A DNA stretch of 52,775 bases. Origin: Desemzia sp045528445 (lineage in GTDB: Bacteria; Bacillota; Bacilli; Lactobacillales; Carnobacteriaceae). This document shows, one piece after another, positions 25,351-34,899 of the stretch (the stretch's first letter is position 1; every line of letters begins with the position of its first letter). The notes under the pieces are model-generated. The model was not told where the DNA came from and did no database searches. It saw only the letters and a program-made list of their open reading frames with translations. Position numbers and translations under genes: made by a program. The DNA lies in NCBI RefSeq assembly GCF_045528445.1, contig NZ_JBGQQU010000024.1:1-52775 (forward strand). The letters run 5' to 3'.

Positions 25351-26022
25351 ATGGCAGTAAGAACAATTGGTGTACTGGGGCTGGGAGTCTTTGGATCATC
25401 AATAGCGAAAGAATTGAATGATTTTGATTGTGAAGTGATTGCAATTGATATCGATATAGACAATGTTGAACGCGTAGAACCTTATGTAACACAAGCTGTA
25501 CAGGGAAATATCACAGACTTGGATTTTTTACAAAGTGTAGGACTCGAAAATTGTGATGTGGTAGTAGTAGCTACAGGGACTAGTTTAGAGGCAAGTGTTT
25601 TAGCTGTCATGAACTGTAAGAAATTAGGGATCGCTACGATTATTGCAAAAGCAAAAAATAAATCTTTTATGGAAGTACTGCTTGAGATAGGGGCAACTAA
25701 GGTCATTCGTCCGGAAAAAGAAGCAGGGACTCGTGTGGCAAAAAGTGTGTTAAGAAGACATATCACGGATATTGTTGACTTGGATGAAGACTATGCTGTA
25801 ATCGAGTTTATTCCGCCTGCTCCTTGGGTAGGGAAAACATTCGATGAATTGGATTTAAGAAAACGATACGAAATCAATATTATCGGAGTGCGAAAATCTT
25901 CTCAAAAACGAATGGATGTATCCTTTAGCCCAGACTACCAAATTGAACAAGGTACTGTCTTGGTTGGGATTGCAGAATCTGAAATATTTGAACGCTACGA
26001 CTACTTGAATAAACTAAAATAG
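25351..26022 (+). CDS. ktrA: Ktr potassium uptake regulatory subunit KtrA
   Basis: A 223-residue cytoplasmic RCK protein that gates KtrB. The N-terminal VLGLGVFGSSIAKELN is the nucleotide-binding Rossmann loop (RCK_N), acidic ligands follow in VIAIDIDIDNVERV, and the C-terminal 80 residues are an RCK_C (TrkA_C) domain. KtrA binds ATP/ADP, and its RCK_C domain binds c-di-AMP in related bacteria. With two KtrB genes upstream, this one KtrA may serve both. GGAGATAAGG precedes the ATG. Confidence 0.95.
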   Translation: MAVRTIGVLGLGVFGSSIAKELNDFDCEVIAIDIDIDNVERVEPYVTQAVQGNITDLDFLQSVGLENCDVVVVATGTSLEASVLAVMNCKKLGIATIIAKAKNKSFMEVLLEIGATKVIRPEKEAGTRVAKSVLRRHITDIVDLDEDYAVIEFIPPAPWVGKTFDELDLRKRYEINIIGVRKSSQKRMDVSFSPDYQIEQGTVLVGIAESEIFERYDYLNKLK

Positions 26023-26062
26023 AGAGCGTGGAGCAAGGCGTTTAAGAGCACAAATCAAGCGA

Positions 26063-26098
26063 AGATGTGATGGGACAGAACCTAGCACATCTTTTTTT
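26063..26098 (+). terminator. Terminator of the ktrB-ktrA operon
   Basis: AGATGTG (26063-26069) pairs with CACATCT (26086-26092), and seven Ts follow. Confidence 0.7.
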
Positions 26099-26278
26099 GT
26101 TCAAAAGTTATTCTAAAAGAATTAAAATTTTGATTGTTATAGTAAGACAAGCTACAAAAATACATCTTTGCATGGTAAACTAAAAAACAGGCAAGAGACA
26201 TCCCTAATGAAAACATTACTTGGGATCATTAAAAAGTAGAGTATTTGCTCTATTCATAGGAAAGGGTATTTAAATACT

Positions 26279-27196
26279 ATGGTAATCGAAGAATTAAAAA
26301 AACAAATTCCTGATTTAATTATAAAAGAAAATGAACCACTATCACTATACACCTACACTAAAACTGGAGGTCCAGCTGATGTGCTGGTTTTCCCCACAAC
26401 TATTGAAGAAGTCACAAACGTCGTACAGTGGGTAAATAGGGAACAATTGCCTCTAACTGTGTTGGGCAATGCCAGCAATCTTATTGTCAAAGATGGCGGA
26501 ATACGTGGTGTAGTGATGATCTTAACAAAAATGAAACGTATTCAAGTGGAGCATAAAAAAATTATCGTTCAAAGTGGTGCTCGTTTAATCGATACTTCTA
26601 ATGAAGCTTATGAAGCCGGTTTGACAGGTTTGGAATTCGCTTGCGGTATTCCAGGCAGTATCGGTGGTGCAGTTTACATGAATGCTGGAGCTTACGATGG
26701 AGAAGTCAGCGAATCCATTGAATCAGTCACGGTGCTAACGCTTGAAGGTGAAGTAAAAACAGTGAAAAATAAGGACTTAGAATTCAGTTACCGTCACAGT
26801 GCCATCCAACAGAGCCATGATATTGTGTTGGAAGTAGTATTTTCTCTTGAAAATGGTAAGAAAAAGGCTATTAAAGAGCGAATGGATGAATTGACTGCTT
26901 TAAGAGAGTCTAAACAACCTTTAGAGTATCCATCATGTGGGAGTGTGTTCAAGCGTCCAACGGGGTATTTTACAGGCAAATTGATCCAAGAAGCTGGCTT
27001 ACAAGGTTTAATCTGGGGCGGTGCACAAATATCCGAAAAACATGCAGGTTTTATCGTAAATATCAATCATGCTACAGCCACAGATTATATCGAATTGATC
27101 GAACACATCAAAGAAGTCATCCTTAAAGTAAACAAGGTGCAATTAGAAACGGAAGTTAGAATTATTGGGGAAGACCTGGTAAAAGAACTTGCTTAA
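26279..27196 (+). CDS. murB: UDP-N-acetylenolpyruvoylglucosamine reductase
   Basis: A 305-residue FAD enzyme making UDP-MurNAc for peptidoglycan. FAD-binding stretches LGNASNLIVKDGG and FACGIPGSIGGAVYMNAGAYDGE are present. PSCGSVFKRP carries the proton-donor Ser, and the C-terminal LETEVRIIGE the catalytic Glu. The length and missing Tyr-loop fit the type II MurB of Gram-positives. GAAAGGG is 12 bases before the ATG. It is monocistronic with a strong terminator. Confidence 0.96.
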   Translation: MVIEELKKQIPDLIIKENEPLSLYTYTKTGGPADVLVFPTTIEEVTNVVQWVNREQLPLTVLGNASNLIVKDGGIRGVVMILTKMKRIQVEHKKIIVQSGARLIDTSNEAYEAGLTGLEFACGIPGSIGGAVYMNAGAYDGEVSESIESVTVLTLEGEVKTVKNKDLEFSYRHSAIQQSHDIVLEVVFSLENGKKKAIKERMDELTALRESKQPLEYPSCGSVFKRPTGYFTGKLIQEAGLQGLIWGGAQISEKHAGFIVNINHATATDYIELIEHIKEVILKVNKVQLETEVRIIGEDLVKELA

Positions 27197-27252
27197 TAGA
27201 AGGTAGAGACGACACATTACAATAAAAGAGAAGCCATTGGAACGAATTAGGA

Positions 27253-27290
27253 CTAAAAAACAGAATCTCTCTGTTTTTTAGTTTTTTTTT
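27253..27290 (+). terminator. Terminator of murB
   Basis: CTAAAAAACAGA and TCTGTTTTTTAG form a perfect 12-base stem, and a T tract follows. Confidence 0.85.
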
Positions 27291-27291
27291 A

Positions 27292-27319
27292 TTGCATTTT
27301 TGTCCAAATTATCTATAAT
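27292..27319 (+). promoter_or_regulatory. Promoter of the potR-potABCD operon
   Basis: TTGCAT (27292-27297), a 16-base spacer and TATAAT (27314-27319). Confidence 0.65.
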
Positions 27320-27410
27320 AAGAAGAGGTTTTACTAAACAAAATAATTAGTGACAGAATACTTTTGTGCTATTTAGTTTAATGATAGTAAACAAAAAAGG
27401 GTGTAAAAAA

Positions 27411-27953
27411 ATGGAAATAGGCACGCGAATAAAGAATTTACGGATCCAAAAAAATCTTACACAAGAGGAATTGGCAGAACGAACGAATCTAAGCAAAGGA
27501 TATATTTCTCAAGTAGAAAGAGATTTAAGTATGCCTTCAATGGATGTTTTTTTTGATATGCTGGAAGTTCTGGGTTGCAGTCCAAAAGATTTCTTTGACG
27601 AAGAACAAGAGGAACAGCGAGTGGTCTACAAAAAGGATGAGCACACTCATTACGAAGCTGTGGATGGACAATATACGATCCAATGGCTTGTTCCAGAATC
27701 CAATGAAAATGAAATGGAACCTATCCAATTGACATTGGAAAAAAATGGAGCCTTCAAAGAATTTTCTCCTTCTATGGCAGAAACCTTTGCTTATGTGACA
27801 AAAGGAGCAGTGTGTATCGAAATTGGGATGAATCGATACTATGCCAAAAAAGGCGATGCGATTTATTACCATGCTAATGATACTCACCAAATATTTAATC
27901 AAGCAGATGGAGAAAGCCGGTTATTGATGGTCGTTACAGAATCCTATCTGTAG
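27411..27953 (+). CDS. XRE-cupin regulator of the polyamine transporter (PotR/PuuR-like)
   Basis: A 180-residue regulator. Residues 4-60 are a Cro/CI helix-turn-helix (IKNLRIQKNLTQEELAERTNLSKGYISQVE, split here by family motif). Residues about 105-178 are a small cupin barrel (AETFAYVTKGAVCIEIG and GDAIYYHANDTHQIFN). This architecture is that of PuuR-like polyamine-responsive regulators, and it lies 71 bases upstream of potA on the same strand with no terminator between. It very likely represses or tunes potABCD in response to spermidine or putrescine. ATG 27411 follows AAAAGGGTG; a longer frame from 27366 has no ribosome site. Confidence 0.9.
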   Translation: MEIGTRIKNLRIQKNLTQEELAERTNLSKGYISQVERDLSMPSMDVFFDMLEVLGCSPKDFFDEEQEEQRVVYKKDEHTHYEAVDGQYTIQWLVPESNENEMEPIQLTLEKNGAFKEFSPSMAETFAYVTKGAVCIEIGMNRYYAKKGDAIYYHANDTHQIFNQADGESRLLMVVTESYL

Positions 27954-28024
27954 ACTCCAGAAGCTTTCTACTTGTATTTCAAAAAAAGATCCACTAGATT
28001 GGAACAAAAAGGAGAATAGTAAAA

Positions 28025-29116
28025 ATGCCAGAAAATGCTATTATTACGTTTAAAAATGTAAAAAAACAGTATGAAGATGACGTTATTTTAAAAAATATCA
28101 CTTTTGATATTGAGCGGGGAAAATTTTATACCTTGTTAGGACCATCCGGTTGTGGAAAAACAACCATTTTAAATTTGATTGCTGGATTTACGGAAGTTTC
28201 TGATGGGTTGATTACCATTAACGGTGAAAAAGTAAATGATATTCCTCCCAATAAACGTACAGTCAATACCGTTTTTCAAGATTATGCGTTGTTCCCGCAC
28301 ATGAGTGTATTTGAGAACATTGCATTTGGTTTGAGAATCAAAAAATTAGACAACAAAACGATCAAAGAAAAAGTAGCAGCAGTCTTAAAAATGATGCGTT
28401 TATCTGGCTACGAAAATCGCGCCATCAGTGAAATGTCTGGTGGTCAGCGCCAACGGGTGGCTATCGCTCGTGCCTTAGTTAATGAACCAGATGTATTGTT
28501 ACTAGACGAACCGTTATCGGCATTAGACCTGAAATTAAGAACCGATATGCAATATGAATTGCGTGAATTGCAGCAACGATTGGGCATCACGTTTATCTTT
28601 GTCACTCATGATCAAGAAGAAGCATTAGCTATGAGCGACGAAATTTTTGTGATGAAAGAAGGCAAGATCGTTCAAAGCGGAACACCGGTAGATATTTATG
28701 ATGAACCGATCAACCGTTATGTGGCGGATTTTATTGGGGAAAGCAACATCGTAGAAGGAACAATGATTCAAGACTATGAAATTTCATTTGTCGGTCGCAC
28801 ATTTGAATGTGTTGATGCAGGGATGTCGCCGAATGAAAAAGTAGAAGTGGTGATTCGTCCAGAAGATTTAGCGTTGACGACGACAGACAAAGGGAAATTG
28901 ACGGTCAAGGTGGACACCCAATTATTCCGCGGGGTGCATTATGAAATCATCGGATACGATGCAGAAGGAAATGAATGGATGGTTCATTCTACTAAGAAAG
29001 CTGTAGTTGGCGAAATGGTAGGATTGCATTTTGGTCCAGAAGATATCCATGTTATGAGATTTGGAGAAACTGAAAAAGAATTTGATGCTCGTTTAGAAAG
29101 TTACGAAGAGGAATAG
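28025..29116 (+). CDS. potA: Spermidine/putrescine ABC transporter ATP-binding protein
   Basis: A 363-residue importer ATPase. Walker A is GPSGCGKTT, the Q-loop is in VFQDYALFPHMS, the signature is MSGGQRQRVAIARALV, Walker B is VLLLDEPLSALD and the switch His is in VTHDQEEA. The last 120 residues are a TOBE regulatory domain, as in PotA. AAGGAG precedes the ATG. It is the first transport gene of the pot operon and 13 bases from potB. Confidence 0.96.
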   Translation: MPENAIITFKNVKKQYEDDVILKNITFDIERGKFYTLLGPSGCGKTTILNLIAGFTEVSDGLITINGEKVNDIPPNKRTVNTVFQDYALFPHMSVFENIAFGLRIKKLDNKTIKEKVAAVLKMMRLSGYENRAISEMSGGQRQRVAIARALVNEPDVLLLDEPLSALDLKLRTDMQYELRELQQRLGITFIFVTHDQEEALAMSDEIFVMKEGKIVQSGTPVDIYDEPINRYVADFIGESNIVEGTMIQDYEISFVGRTFECVDAGMSPNEKVEVVIRPEDLALTTTDKGKLTVKVDTQLFRGVHYEIIGYDAEGNEWMVHSTKKAVVGEMVGLHFGPEDIHVMRFGETEKEFDARLESYEEE

Positions 29117-29129
29117 GAGGGAAACGGAT

Positions 29130-29942
29130 ATGAAACAAACAAAAGCGTTTTATTTTGCGCCGTATTCGATGTGGCTGCTTTTATTTGTGGTAGCTCCTTT
29201 AGTGTTGATTTTGTATCAATCATTTTTTGATATCCAAGGCAATTTTACGTTTGCCAATTATGCTGCTTATTTTCAATCAGGCACTTATCTAACCATGACC
29301 TTCAATTCGATATTCTATGCGTTCTTGATTACTTTATTTACTTTACTGATCAGTTATCCTACAGCTTATTTATTGGTGAGAACGAAGCATAAACAATTGT
29401 GGTTGCTGCTGATCATCTTACCTACATGGATCAATTTGTTGTTAAAAGCCTATGCTTTTATTGGAATATTCAGTATGAATGGAACAATCAATGATTTCTT
29501 GGTGTTTACTGGAATTGGGCGTCAGCAAATTTTATTTACAGACGTTAGTTTTTTGCTGGTCGCTTCCTACATTGAAATTCCGTTTATGATCTTGCCGATT
29601 TACAATGCACTGGAAGAAATGAATCCCTCTTATATGAAAGCGAGTTCTGATTTAGGAGCCAATAACTGGGAGACCTTCAGACGAGTCATTTTTCCTTTGT
29701 CATTGAATGGAGTCAAAAGTGGAGTACAAGCCGTTTTCATTCCTTCATTATCTTTATTTATGCTGACCAGATTAATTGGAGGAAATCGCGTCATCACATT
29801 AGGGACAGCGATTGAACAACACTTCTTAGTGACTGAAAATTGGGGAATGGGTTCTACGATTGGAGTAGTTTTGATCGTAGCGATGTTCTTAATGATGCTG
29901 CTGACGGGAGAAAAGAAAAAGAAGGGAGCGTTGCATAAATAA
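29130..29942 (+). CDS. potB: Spermidine/putrescine ABC transporter permease PotB
   Basis: A 270-residue membrane permease with six hydrophobic helices. The EAA loop reads MKASSDLGANNWETFRRVIFP, typical of PotB/CysTW permeases. GGAGGG precedes the ATG. Its stop codon overlaps the potC start by one base, so translation is coupled. It pairs with PotC to form the membrane channel. Confidence 0.95.
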   Translation: MKQTKAFYFAPYSMWLLLFVVAPLVLILYQSFFDIQGNFTFANYAAYFQSGTYLTMTFNSIFYAFLITLFTLLISYPTAYLLVRTKHKQLWLLLIILPTWINLLLKAYAFIGIFSMNGTINDFLVFTGIGRQQILFTDVSFLLVASYIEIPFMILPIYNALEEMNPSYMKASSDLGANNWETFRRVIFPLSLNGVKSGVQAVFIPSLSLFMLTRLIGGNRVITLGTAIEQHFLVTENWGMGSTIGVVLIVAMFLMMLLTGEKKKKGALHK

Positions 29943-30778
29943 TGGCAAAAAAGACATTTAAATGGACGAATCTTTATCTACTGCTTGTTTTCGTCTTATT
30001 GTATGCTCCCATTATGTATTTGATATTTTATTCTTTCAATGATGGCGGAACAATGACTTCTTTTACGGGATTTACTTGGGACAATTACACTGCTGTTTTT
30101 GAGGATACTCGTTTAATGGGAATCGTGTTAGATACATTATTGGTCGCTTTGCTGTCTTCGTTGTTAGCAACGATTATTGGAACATTAGGCGCTATTGGAG
30201 TGTATTTGGTGAAAAATCGAAAGACACGCAATACCTTGTTGAGTATGAACAACATATTGATGGTTTCTCCAGATGTTATCATTGGAGCAAGCTTCTTAAT
30301 CCTGTTCACGTTTATTGGTTTTAGATTAGGTTTTGCTTCCGTTCTATTGTCGCATGTTGCGTTCAGTATTCCGATCGTTGTATTGATGGTCTTGCCAAAA
30401 TTGCAAGAAATGAATCCGACGATGATCAAAGCGGCACACGATTTAGGGGCAAATAACTGGCAAGTCTTGACTAAAATCATATTGCCAGCAATCACTCCTG
30501 GAATTTTAGCGGGCTATTTTATGGCCTTTACGTATTCTTTAGATGATTTTGCGGTGACCTTTTTCGTAACTGGAAATGGCTTCAGTACACTCGCAGTAGA
30601 GATCTATTCTCGTGCTCGCCAAGGAGTATCCTTAGAGATCAACGCATTAAGCACATTGATGTTCTTGTTTGCATTGATTTTAGTAGTGGGCTATTACTTT
30701 ATCCAACAATACAGCATCAGCAAAAAACATAAGCAGCAGCATGGAAGAAAAGGTAAAGAGGCGGTGACGATGCTATGA
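29942..30778 (+). CDS. potC: Spermidine/putrescine ABC transporter permease PotC
   Basis: A 278-residue permease with six hydrophobic helices and the EAA loop MIKAAHDLGANNWQVLTKII. It opens with a positively charged N-terminus before helix one and ends in a Lys/His-rich cytoplasmic tail. The ribosome site GAAGGGAG lies inside potB. The gene overlaps potD by four bases (ATGA). Confidence 0.95.
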   Translation: MAKKTFKWTNLYLLLVFVLLYAPIMYLIFYSFNDGGTMTSFTGFTWDNYTAVFEDTRLMGIVLDTLLVALLSSLLATIIGTLGAIGVYLVKNRKTRNTLLSMNNILMVSPDVIIGASFLILFTFIGFRLGFASVLLSHVAFSIPIVVLMVLPKLQEMNPTMIKAAHDLGANNWQVLTKIILPAITPGILAGYFMAFTYSLDDFAVTFFVTGNGFSTLAVEIYSRARQGVSLEINALSTLMFLFALILVVGYYFIQQYSISKKHKQQHGRKGKEAVTML

Positions 30779-31848
30779 AACGATTAGTTACACTAGCCGT
30801 AGTGATCTTAGTTGCCTGTGGGGCGCTTTACTATTCTTCCAACAAACTAGACGAAGCTGAAGGGATCACTGGAAATAACACGTTGAACTTGTATAATTGG
30901 GGAGATTATATCGATCCCGATCTGATCACTAAATTTGAAGAAGAAACAGGGTATGTGGTATCGTATGAAACGTTTGATTCGAACGAGGCAATGTATACCA
31001 AAGTCAATCAAGGCGGAACGGCCTATGATTTAGCGGTACCTAGTGAATACATGATTGAACGGATGATCGAAGAAGATATGCTGATTGAAATGGATCATTC
31101 AAAAATCGAAGGATTAGAACATTTGGATCCTGACTTATTGGACATGGCCTTTGATCCTGAAAACCGTTATTCTATTCCTTATTTTTGGGGAACCTTAGGA
31201 ATCGTATACAACACGCAATTTGTCGAAGAAGGTTCCATTGAACATTGGGACGACTTATGGGATCCGCGTTTCAAAGATGACGTGATGTTGATCGATGGAG
31301 CTAGAGAAGTGATGGGGTTGGCGCTGAACAGTTTAGGTTACTCGGTAAACTCTAAAAATGATGCTGAGTTGGCTGAAGCCGCTGAAAAATTGGATTTAAT
31401 GACAGCAAACGTAAAAGCTGTTGTTGCTGATGAAATCAAAATGTATATGATCCAAGAAGAAAGTTCTGTAGCTGTAACTTTTTCTGGAGAAGTAGCGGAT
31501 ATGATGTGGGAGAATGAAAATCTGCGTTACGTGATTCCACCTGAAGGGTCCAATTTGTGGTTCGACAACTTTGTCATTCCAAAAACCGCTCAGAATGTGG
31601 AGGCTGCTTATGCCTTTATCAACTTTATGCTGGAGCCCGAAAATGCTGCTCAGAATGCAGAGTATGTCGGGTATTCTACACCCAATACGTCAGCGATGGA
31701 ATTGATGCCAGCTGAAATGATTGAGGACGAGCAATTTTACCCATCCGATGAAACGATGGAACACTTAGAGGTTTATGAAAACTTAGGACAAGAGTATATT
31801 GGGATCTACAATGATTTGTTTTTGGAATTTAAAATGCATCGGAATTGA
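30775..31848 (+). CDS. potD: Spermidine/putrescine-binding lipoprotein PotD
   Basis: A 357-residue extracellular binding protein. The signal peptide ends in the lipobox LVAC with Cys15, so it should be lipid-anchored. LNLYNWGDYIDPDLI is the PotD N-terminal signature; WGTLGIVYNT and the DNFVIPKTA stretch line the polyamine pocket. It delivers spermidine or putrescine to PotBC. It is the last gene of the operon, translationally coupled to potC, and a terminator follows. Confidence 0.95.
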   Translation: MKRLVTLAVVILVACGALYYSSNKLDEAEGITGNNTLNLYNWGDYIDPDLITKFEEETGYVVSYETFDSNEAMYTKVNQGGTAYDLAVPSEYMIERMIEEDMLIEMDHSKIEGLEHLDPDLLDMAFDPENRYSIPYFWGTLGIVYNTQFVEEGSIEHWDDLWDPRFKDDVMLIDGAREVMGLALNSLGYSVNSKNDAELAEAAEKLDLMTANVKAVVADEIKMYMIQEESSVAVTFSGEVADMMWENENLRYVIPPEGSNLWFDNFVIPKTAQNVEAAYAFINFMLEPENAAQNAEYVGYSTPNTSAMELMPAEMIEDEQFYPSDETMEHLEVYENLGQEYIGIYNDLFLEFKMHRN

Positions 31849-31857
31849 TAAACAAGC

Positions 31858-31899
31858 AACACATCGGTCTTTGTTACAAAGGCCGATGTGTTTTTTTCA
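31858..31899 (+). terminator. Terminator of the pot operon
   Basis: AACACATCGG pairs perfectly with CCGATGTGTT, and a T tract follows. Confidence 0.88.
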
Positions 31900-32087
31900 T
31901 TCTTTAAAGCTCGAAATAAAGAGTGTGATGGTTAGAGATTCTTAAGCAGAATCACATGTTATAATAAGTTTCCAAACAAATAAAAAAATAGTATGATAGA
32001 ATACGAGTGATGTTTGAAAAAAACTATACTTTAGAAATCGTATTTCAGCTAAAAGTGTAGATTCATAGATAAGGTTAAGGTGTAGAC

Positions 32088-32546
32088 ATGGAGAACGAAT
32101 CAGCAAAAGAGTTGTGGGAAAGCTTTCATCAGCAGATTCCTAATTTACCGGAGCATTATGATGTTTGGGCTTTTGGAGATTCAAAAGAATTAGCAGATCA
32201 GTTAGCTGCTTTAGTGTTATCAGGTTTAAAAACAGCGACGTGCAGTTTGAAGCGCTTGTATGATGTTGAAGGAGCGGATTTGCCACAAGTTGGGGCTTAT
32301 TCAGTCATTCTAGATGGAAATGATCAAGCAGTGGGAATCATACAAAATTTAGACGTCTTTGTCTTTCCATTTGATGAAGTGACAGAAGAAATCGCCATTG
32401 CAGAAGGTGAAGGTGATCGTACAGTCGATTATTGGATGGAAGCTCATAAAGAGTTCTTTAAAAGAGAATGTCAATCTGCTGGAGAAACGTTTTCGACGAA
32501 AATGGAAGTGGTTTTTGAAAGCTTCGAATTGGTGTATGCAGCGTAA
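32088..32546 (+). CDS. ASCH domain protein
   Basis: A 152-residue cytoplasmic protein of the ASCH fold, related to RNA-binding PUA domains. The GLKTATCSL segment is the conserved GxKxxT loop. GAYSVILDGNDQAVGIIQ is the core barrel, and the C-terminal YWMEAHKEFF with E-rich helix is typical. The EcASCH-type enzymes of the fold include nucleoside amidohydrolases, but the role here is unknown. It lies 29 bases before rpiA with no terminator, so the two are probably cotranscribed. Start ATG 32088 has a weak AAGGTG site. Confidence 0.82.
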   Translation: MENESAKELWESFHQQIPNLPEHYDVWAFGDSKELADQLAALVLSGLKTATCSLKRLYDVEGADLPQVGAYSVILDGNDQAVGIIQNLDVFVFPFDEVTEEIAIAEGEGDRTVDYWMEAHKEFFKRECQSAGETFSTKMEVVFESFELVYAA

Positions 32547-32575
32547 TCAACTAATAACTAAAGGGGAATGGCCTA

Positions 32576-33247
32576 ATGGACTTAAAGCAAATGGTTGGAG
32601 AAAAAGCAGCAGAGTTTGTGAAAGAGGGTATGGTAGTTGGTTTAGGAACGGGATCAACGGCGTATTATATGGTGGAAGCAATTGGGAGACGTGTAAAAGA
32701 AGGGTTGAACATTACTGGTGTGACTACTTCGAATCGTACCCAAGAACAAGCTGAAGCATTAGGGATTCCTTTGAAAAGCGTAGATGAAATCGATCGGATC
32801 GATATTACGATAGATGGAGCAGATGAGATCAGCCGCGATTATCAAGGCATCAAAGGCGGCGGTGCAGCTCATTTATTTGAAAAAATCGTAGCCGATAATT
32901 CCAATAAAGTGATCTGGATCGTAGATGAAACTAAAATGGTTGAACAATTAGGTGCCTTTCCACTACCTATTGAAGTGATTCCTTACGGCAGCCAGCAATT
33001 GTATCGTTTATTTGAGAAAAAAGGGTATCACCCAGTTGTCAGAAATGATGCTAATGAAGAAGTATTGGTTACAGATGCTGGGCATTATATTATTGATTTG
33101 CACATGGGAACGATCAAGCAGCCTCATGAGTTGGCTGAATGGTTAGATAGTTTAACAGGAGTTGTAGAACATGGATTGTTTTTAGACCGTGTCAATACGA
33201 TTATTGTTGGGCGCGAATCAGGCGTTGAAATTATAGAAGCTAGATAA
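32576..33247 (+). CDS. rpiA: Ribose-5-phosphate isomerase A
   Basis: A 223-residue enzyme interconverting ribose 5-phosphate and ribulose 5-phosphate. GLGTGSTAYYMVEAIG is the phosphate loop, TIDGADEI the catalytic Asp region, KGGGAAHLFEKIVA and DETKMVEQLGAFPLPIEVIP further family blocks. The length is normal. The neighbouring pyrimidine-nucleoside phosphorylase releases pentose 1-phosphates, so the two fit a pentose salvage theme although a terminator separates them. Confidence 0.96.
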   Translation: MDLKQMVGEKAAEFVKEGMVVGLGTGSTAYYMVEAIGRRVKEGLNITGVTTSNRTQEQAEALGIPLKSVDEIDRIDITIDGADEISRDYQGIKGGGAAHLFEKIVADNSNKVIWIVDETKMVEQLGAFPLPIEVIPYGSQQLYRLFEKKGYHPVVRNDANEEVLVTDAGHYIIDLHMGTIKQPHELAEWLDSLTGVVEHGLFLDRVNTIIVGRESGVEIIEAR

Positions 33248-33273
33248 CAAACGGATCAAATCAGTAAGGCTGG

Positions 33274-33302
33274 GACTGAGGCTAAAAACCTCAGTCTTTT
33301 TT
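33274..33302 (+). terminator. Terminator after rpiA
   Basis: GACTGAGG (33274-33281) pairs with CCTCAGTC (33289-33296), and six Ts follow. Confidence 0.85.
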
Positions 33303-33385
33303 GTTAGACATTTGTGCGAGGAAATGAATTCTAAGCGGCTGCTCTTCAGAAGAAAAGCGTAAAAATCTTCTCATATTCAAAAGTT

Positions 33386-33417
33386 AGAAAACGGTTTCTA
33401 TTAGAAGTGTGGTAAAA
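33386..33417 (+). promoter_or_regulatory. cre-like box and extended -10 before pdp
   Basis: AGAAAACGGTTTCT (33386-33399) has the inner core of a CcpA cre site, and TGTGGTAAAAT just after it looks like an extended -10. The box would overlap the promoter and repress it. Confidence 0.5.
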
Positions 33418-33451
33418 TAACTGTGTACTAGCGATAAGGAGATGATATTAA

Positions 33452-34756
33452 GTGAGAATGGTAGATTTGATCCATAAAAAACAACAAGGGAAAGAGTTGT
33501 CCGCTGAAGAAATTCAATGGATGATAAAACAATATACAACAGATGAAATACCAGATTACCAAATGAGTGCGATGTTGATGGCCATCTATTTTGAAGACAT
33601 GACCGACGCTGAACGCGGAGCTTTAACCATGAGCATGGTGAAATCTGGAGATGAAATCGATTTGTCTCAAATTGAAGGTGTCAAAGTAGACAAGCATTCA
33701 ACAGGTGGAGTAGGAGATACGACAACCTTGATTTTAGCTCCATTAGTAGCTAGTGTAGGAGTTCCTATTGCAAAGATGAGCGGTAGGGGATTAGGCCATA
33801 CTGGTGGTACGATTGATAAATTAGAAGCTATTCCAGGATTTCATGTGGAGTTGAGCCAAGAAGAATTTGTCGAACAGGTCAATCAACATAAAGTAGCCGT
33901 TGTAGGGCAATCCGGGAATTTAACTCCTGCAGACAAAAAACTGTATGCGTTAAGAGATGTAACCAGTACAGTAGAATCTATCCCATTGATCGCGAGCTCA
34001 ATCATGAGTAAAAAAATCGCAGCTGGTGCTGACGCGATCGTATTGGACGTAAAAACAGGTGCCGGTGCATTTATGAAGACTCCTGAAGCTGCTCGCGAAT
34101 TAGCAGAAGCAATGGTAAAAATCGGAAATCATGTGGGAAGAAAAACGATGGCAGTTATTTCGGATATGAGCCAGCCTTTAGGATTTGCGATCGGGAATGC
34201 ATTAGAAGTTCAAGAAGCTATCGATACTTTAAAAGGTCATGGACCAGCAGATGTGGTAGATTTGTGCTTAACTTTGGGAAGTCAAATGGCGCATTTAGCT
34301 GGAGTTGGTAAAGATCTTGATGAAGCCAGAAGTATCTTGAAAGAAAACTTAGAAAATGGGAAAGCACTGGAAGTTTTCAAAACATTTGTGGCAGCCCAAG
34401 GCGGAAACCCAGACGTTGCAGATAACCCAGAATTGTTGCCTAAAGCGCCATACCAAACAGAAGTGTTAGCTAACCAAGATGGTTATTTAGCTGAATTAGT
34501 AGCTGACGAATTAGGAGTTGCTTCTATGATGTTAGGTGCAGGACGTGCCACTAAAGAAAGTGACATTGATCTAGCAGTTGGATTAGTGTTGCACAAAAAA
34601 GTAGGAGACCAAGTTAAAAAAGGGGAACCTTTATTAACGATCCATAGTAATCAAGAAGAAGTCCCTGATGTAGAACAAAAGATTTGGGAGTGCATTACGA
34701 TTGCGGATACAGCTGAACCTTTACCATTGATTTACGATGTTTTATCTGGAGAATAA
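33452..34756 (+). CDS. pdp: Pyrimidine-nucleoside phosphorylase
   Basis: A 434-residue phosphorylase that splits uridine, deoxyuridine and thymidine with phosphate. VDKHSTGGVGDTTTL is the phosphate-binding signature, followed by KMSGRGLGHTGGTIDKLEAI (family signature) and DVKTGAGAFMKT. The length and MRMVDLIHKKQQGKELS opening match Bacillus Pdp. The start is GTG with AAGGAG upstream. Probably CcpA-controlled through the box at 33386. Confidence 0.95.
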   Translation: MRMVDLIHKKQQGKELSAEEIQWMIKQYTTDEIPDYQMSAMLMAIYFEDMTDAERGALTMSMVKSGDEIDLSQIEGVKVDKHSTGGVGDTTTLILAPLVASVGVPIAKMSGRGLGHTGGTIDKLEAIPGFHVELSQEEFVEQVNQHKVAVVGQSGNLTPADKKLYALRDVTSTVESIPLIASSIMSKKIAAGADAIVLDVKTGAGAFMKTPEAARELAEAMVKIGNHVGRKTMAVISDMSQPLGFAIGNALEVQEAIDTLKGHGPADVVDLCLTLGSQMAHLAGVGKDLDEARSILKENLENGKALEVFKTFVAAQGGNPDVADNPELLPKAPYQTEVLANQDGYLAELVADELGVASMMLGAGRATKESDIDLAVGLVLHKKVGDQVKKGEPLLTIHSNQEEVPDVEQKIWECITIADTAEPLPLIYDVLSGE

Positions 34757-34786
34757 AGAAGTAATAAGCTGCTCATAAAGTTAAGT

Positions 34787-34821
34787 AAAGGAGTTAGGAC
34801 AACCAATCCTATCTCCTTTTT
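34787..34821 (+). terminator. Terminator of pdp
   Basis: AAAGGAG...AGGA pairs with TCCT...CTCCTTT, and a short T run follows. Confidence 0.75.
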
Positions 34822-34899
34822 GTGTACAAGTTTGGGGCTCTTACCGGTCTGCACCAACATTATAAACGTGTTTCGAAAGGCTCCTTGCGTTAAAAGAAA

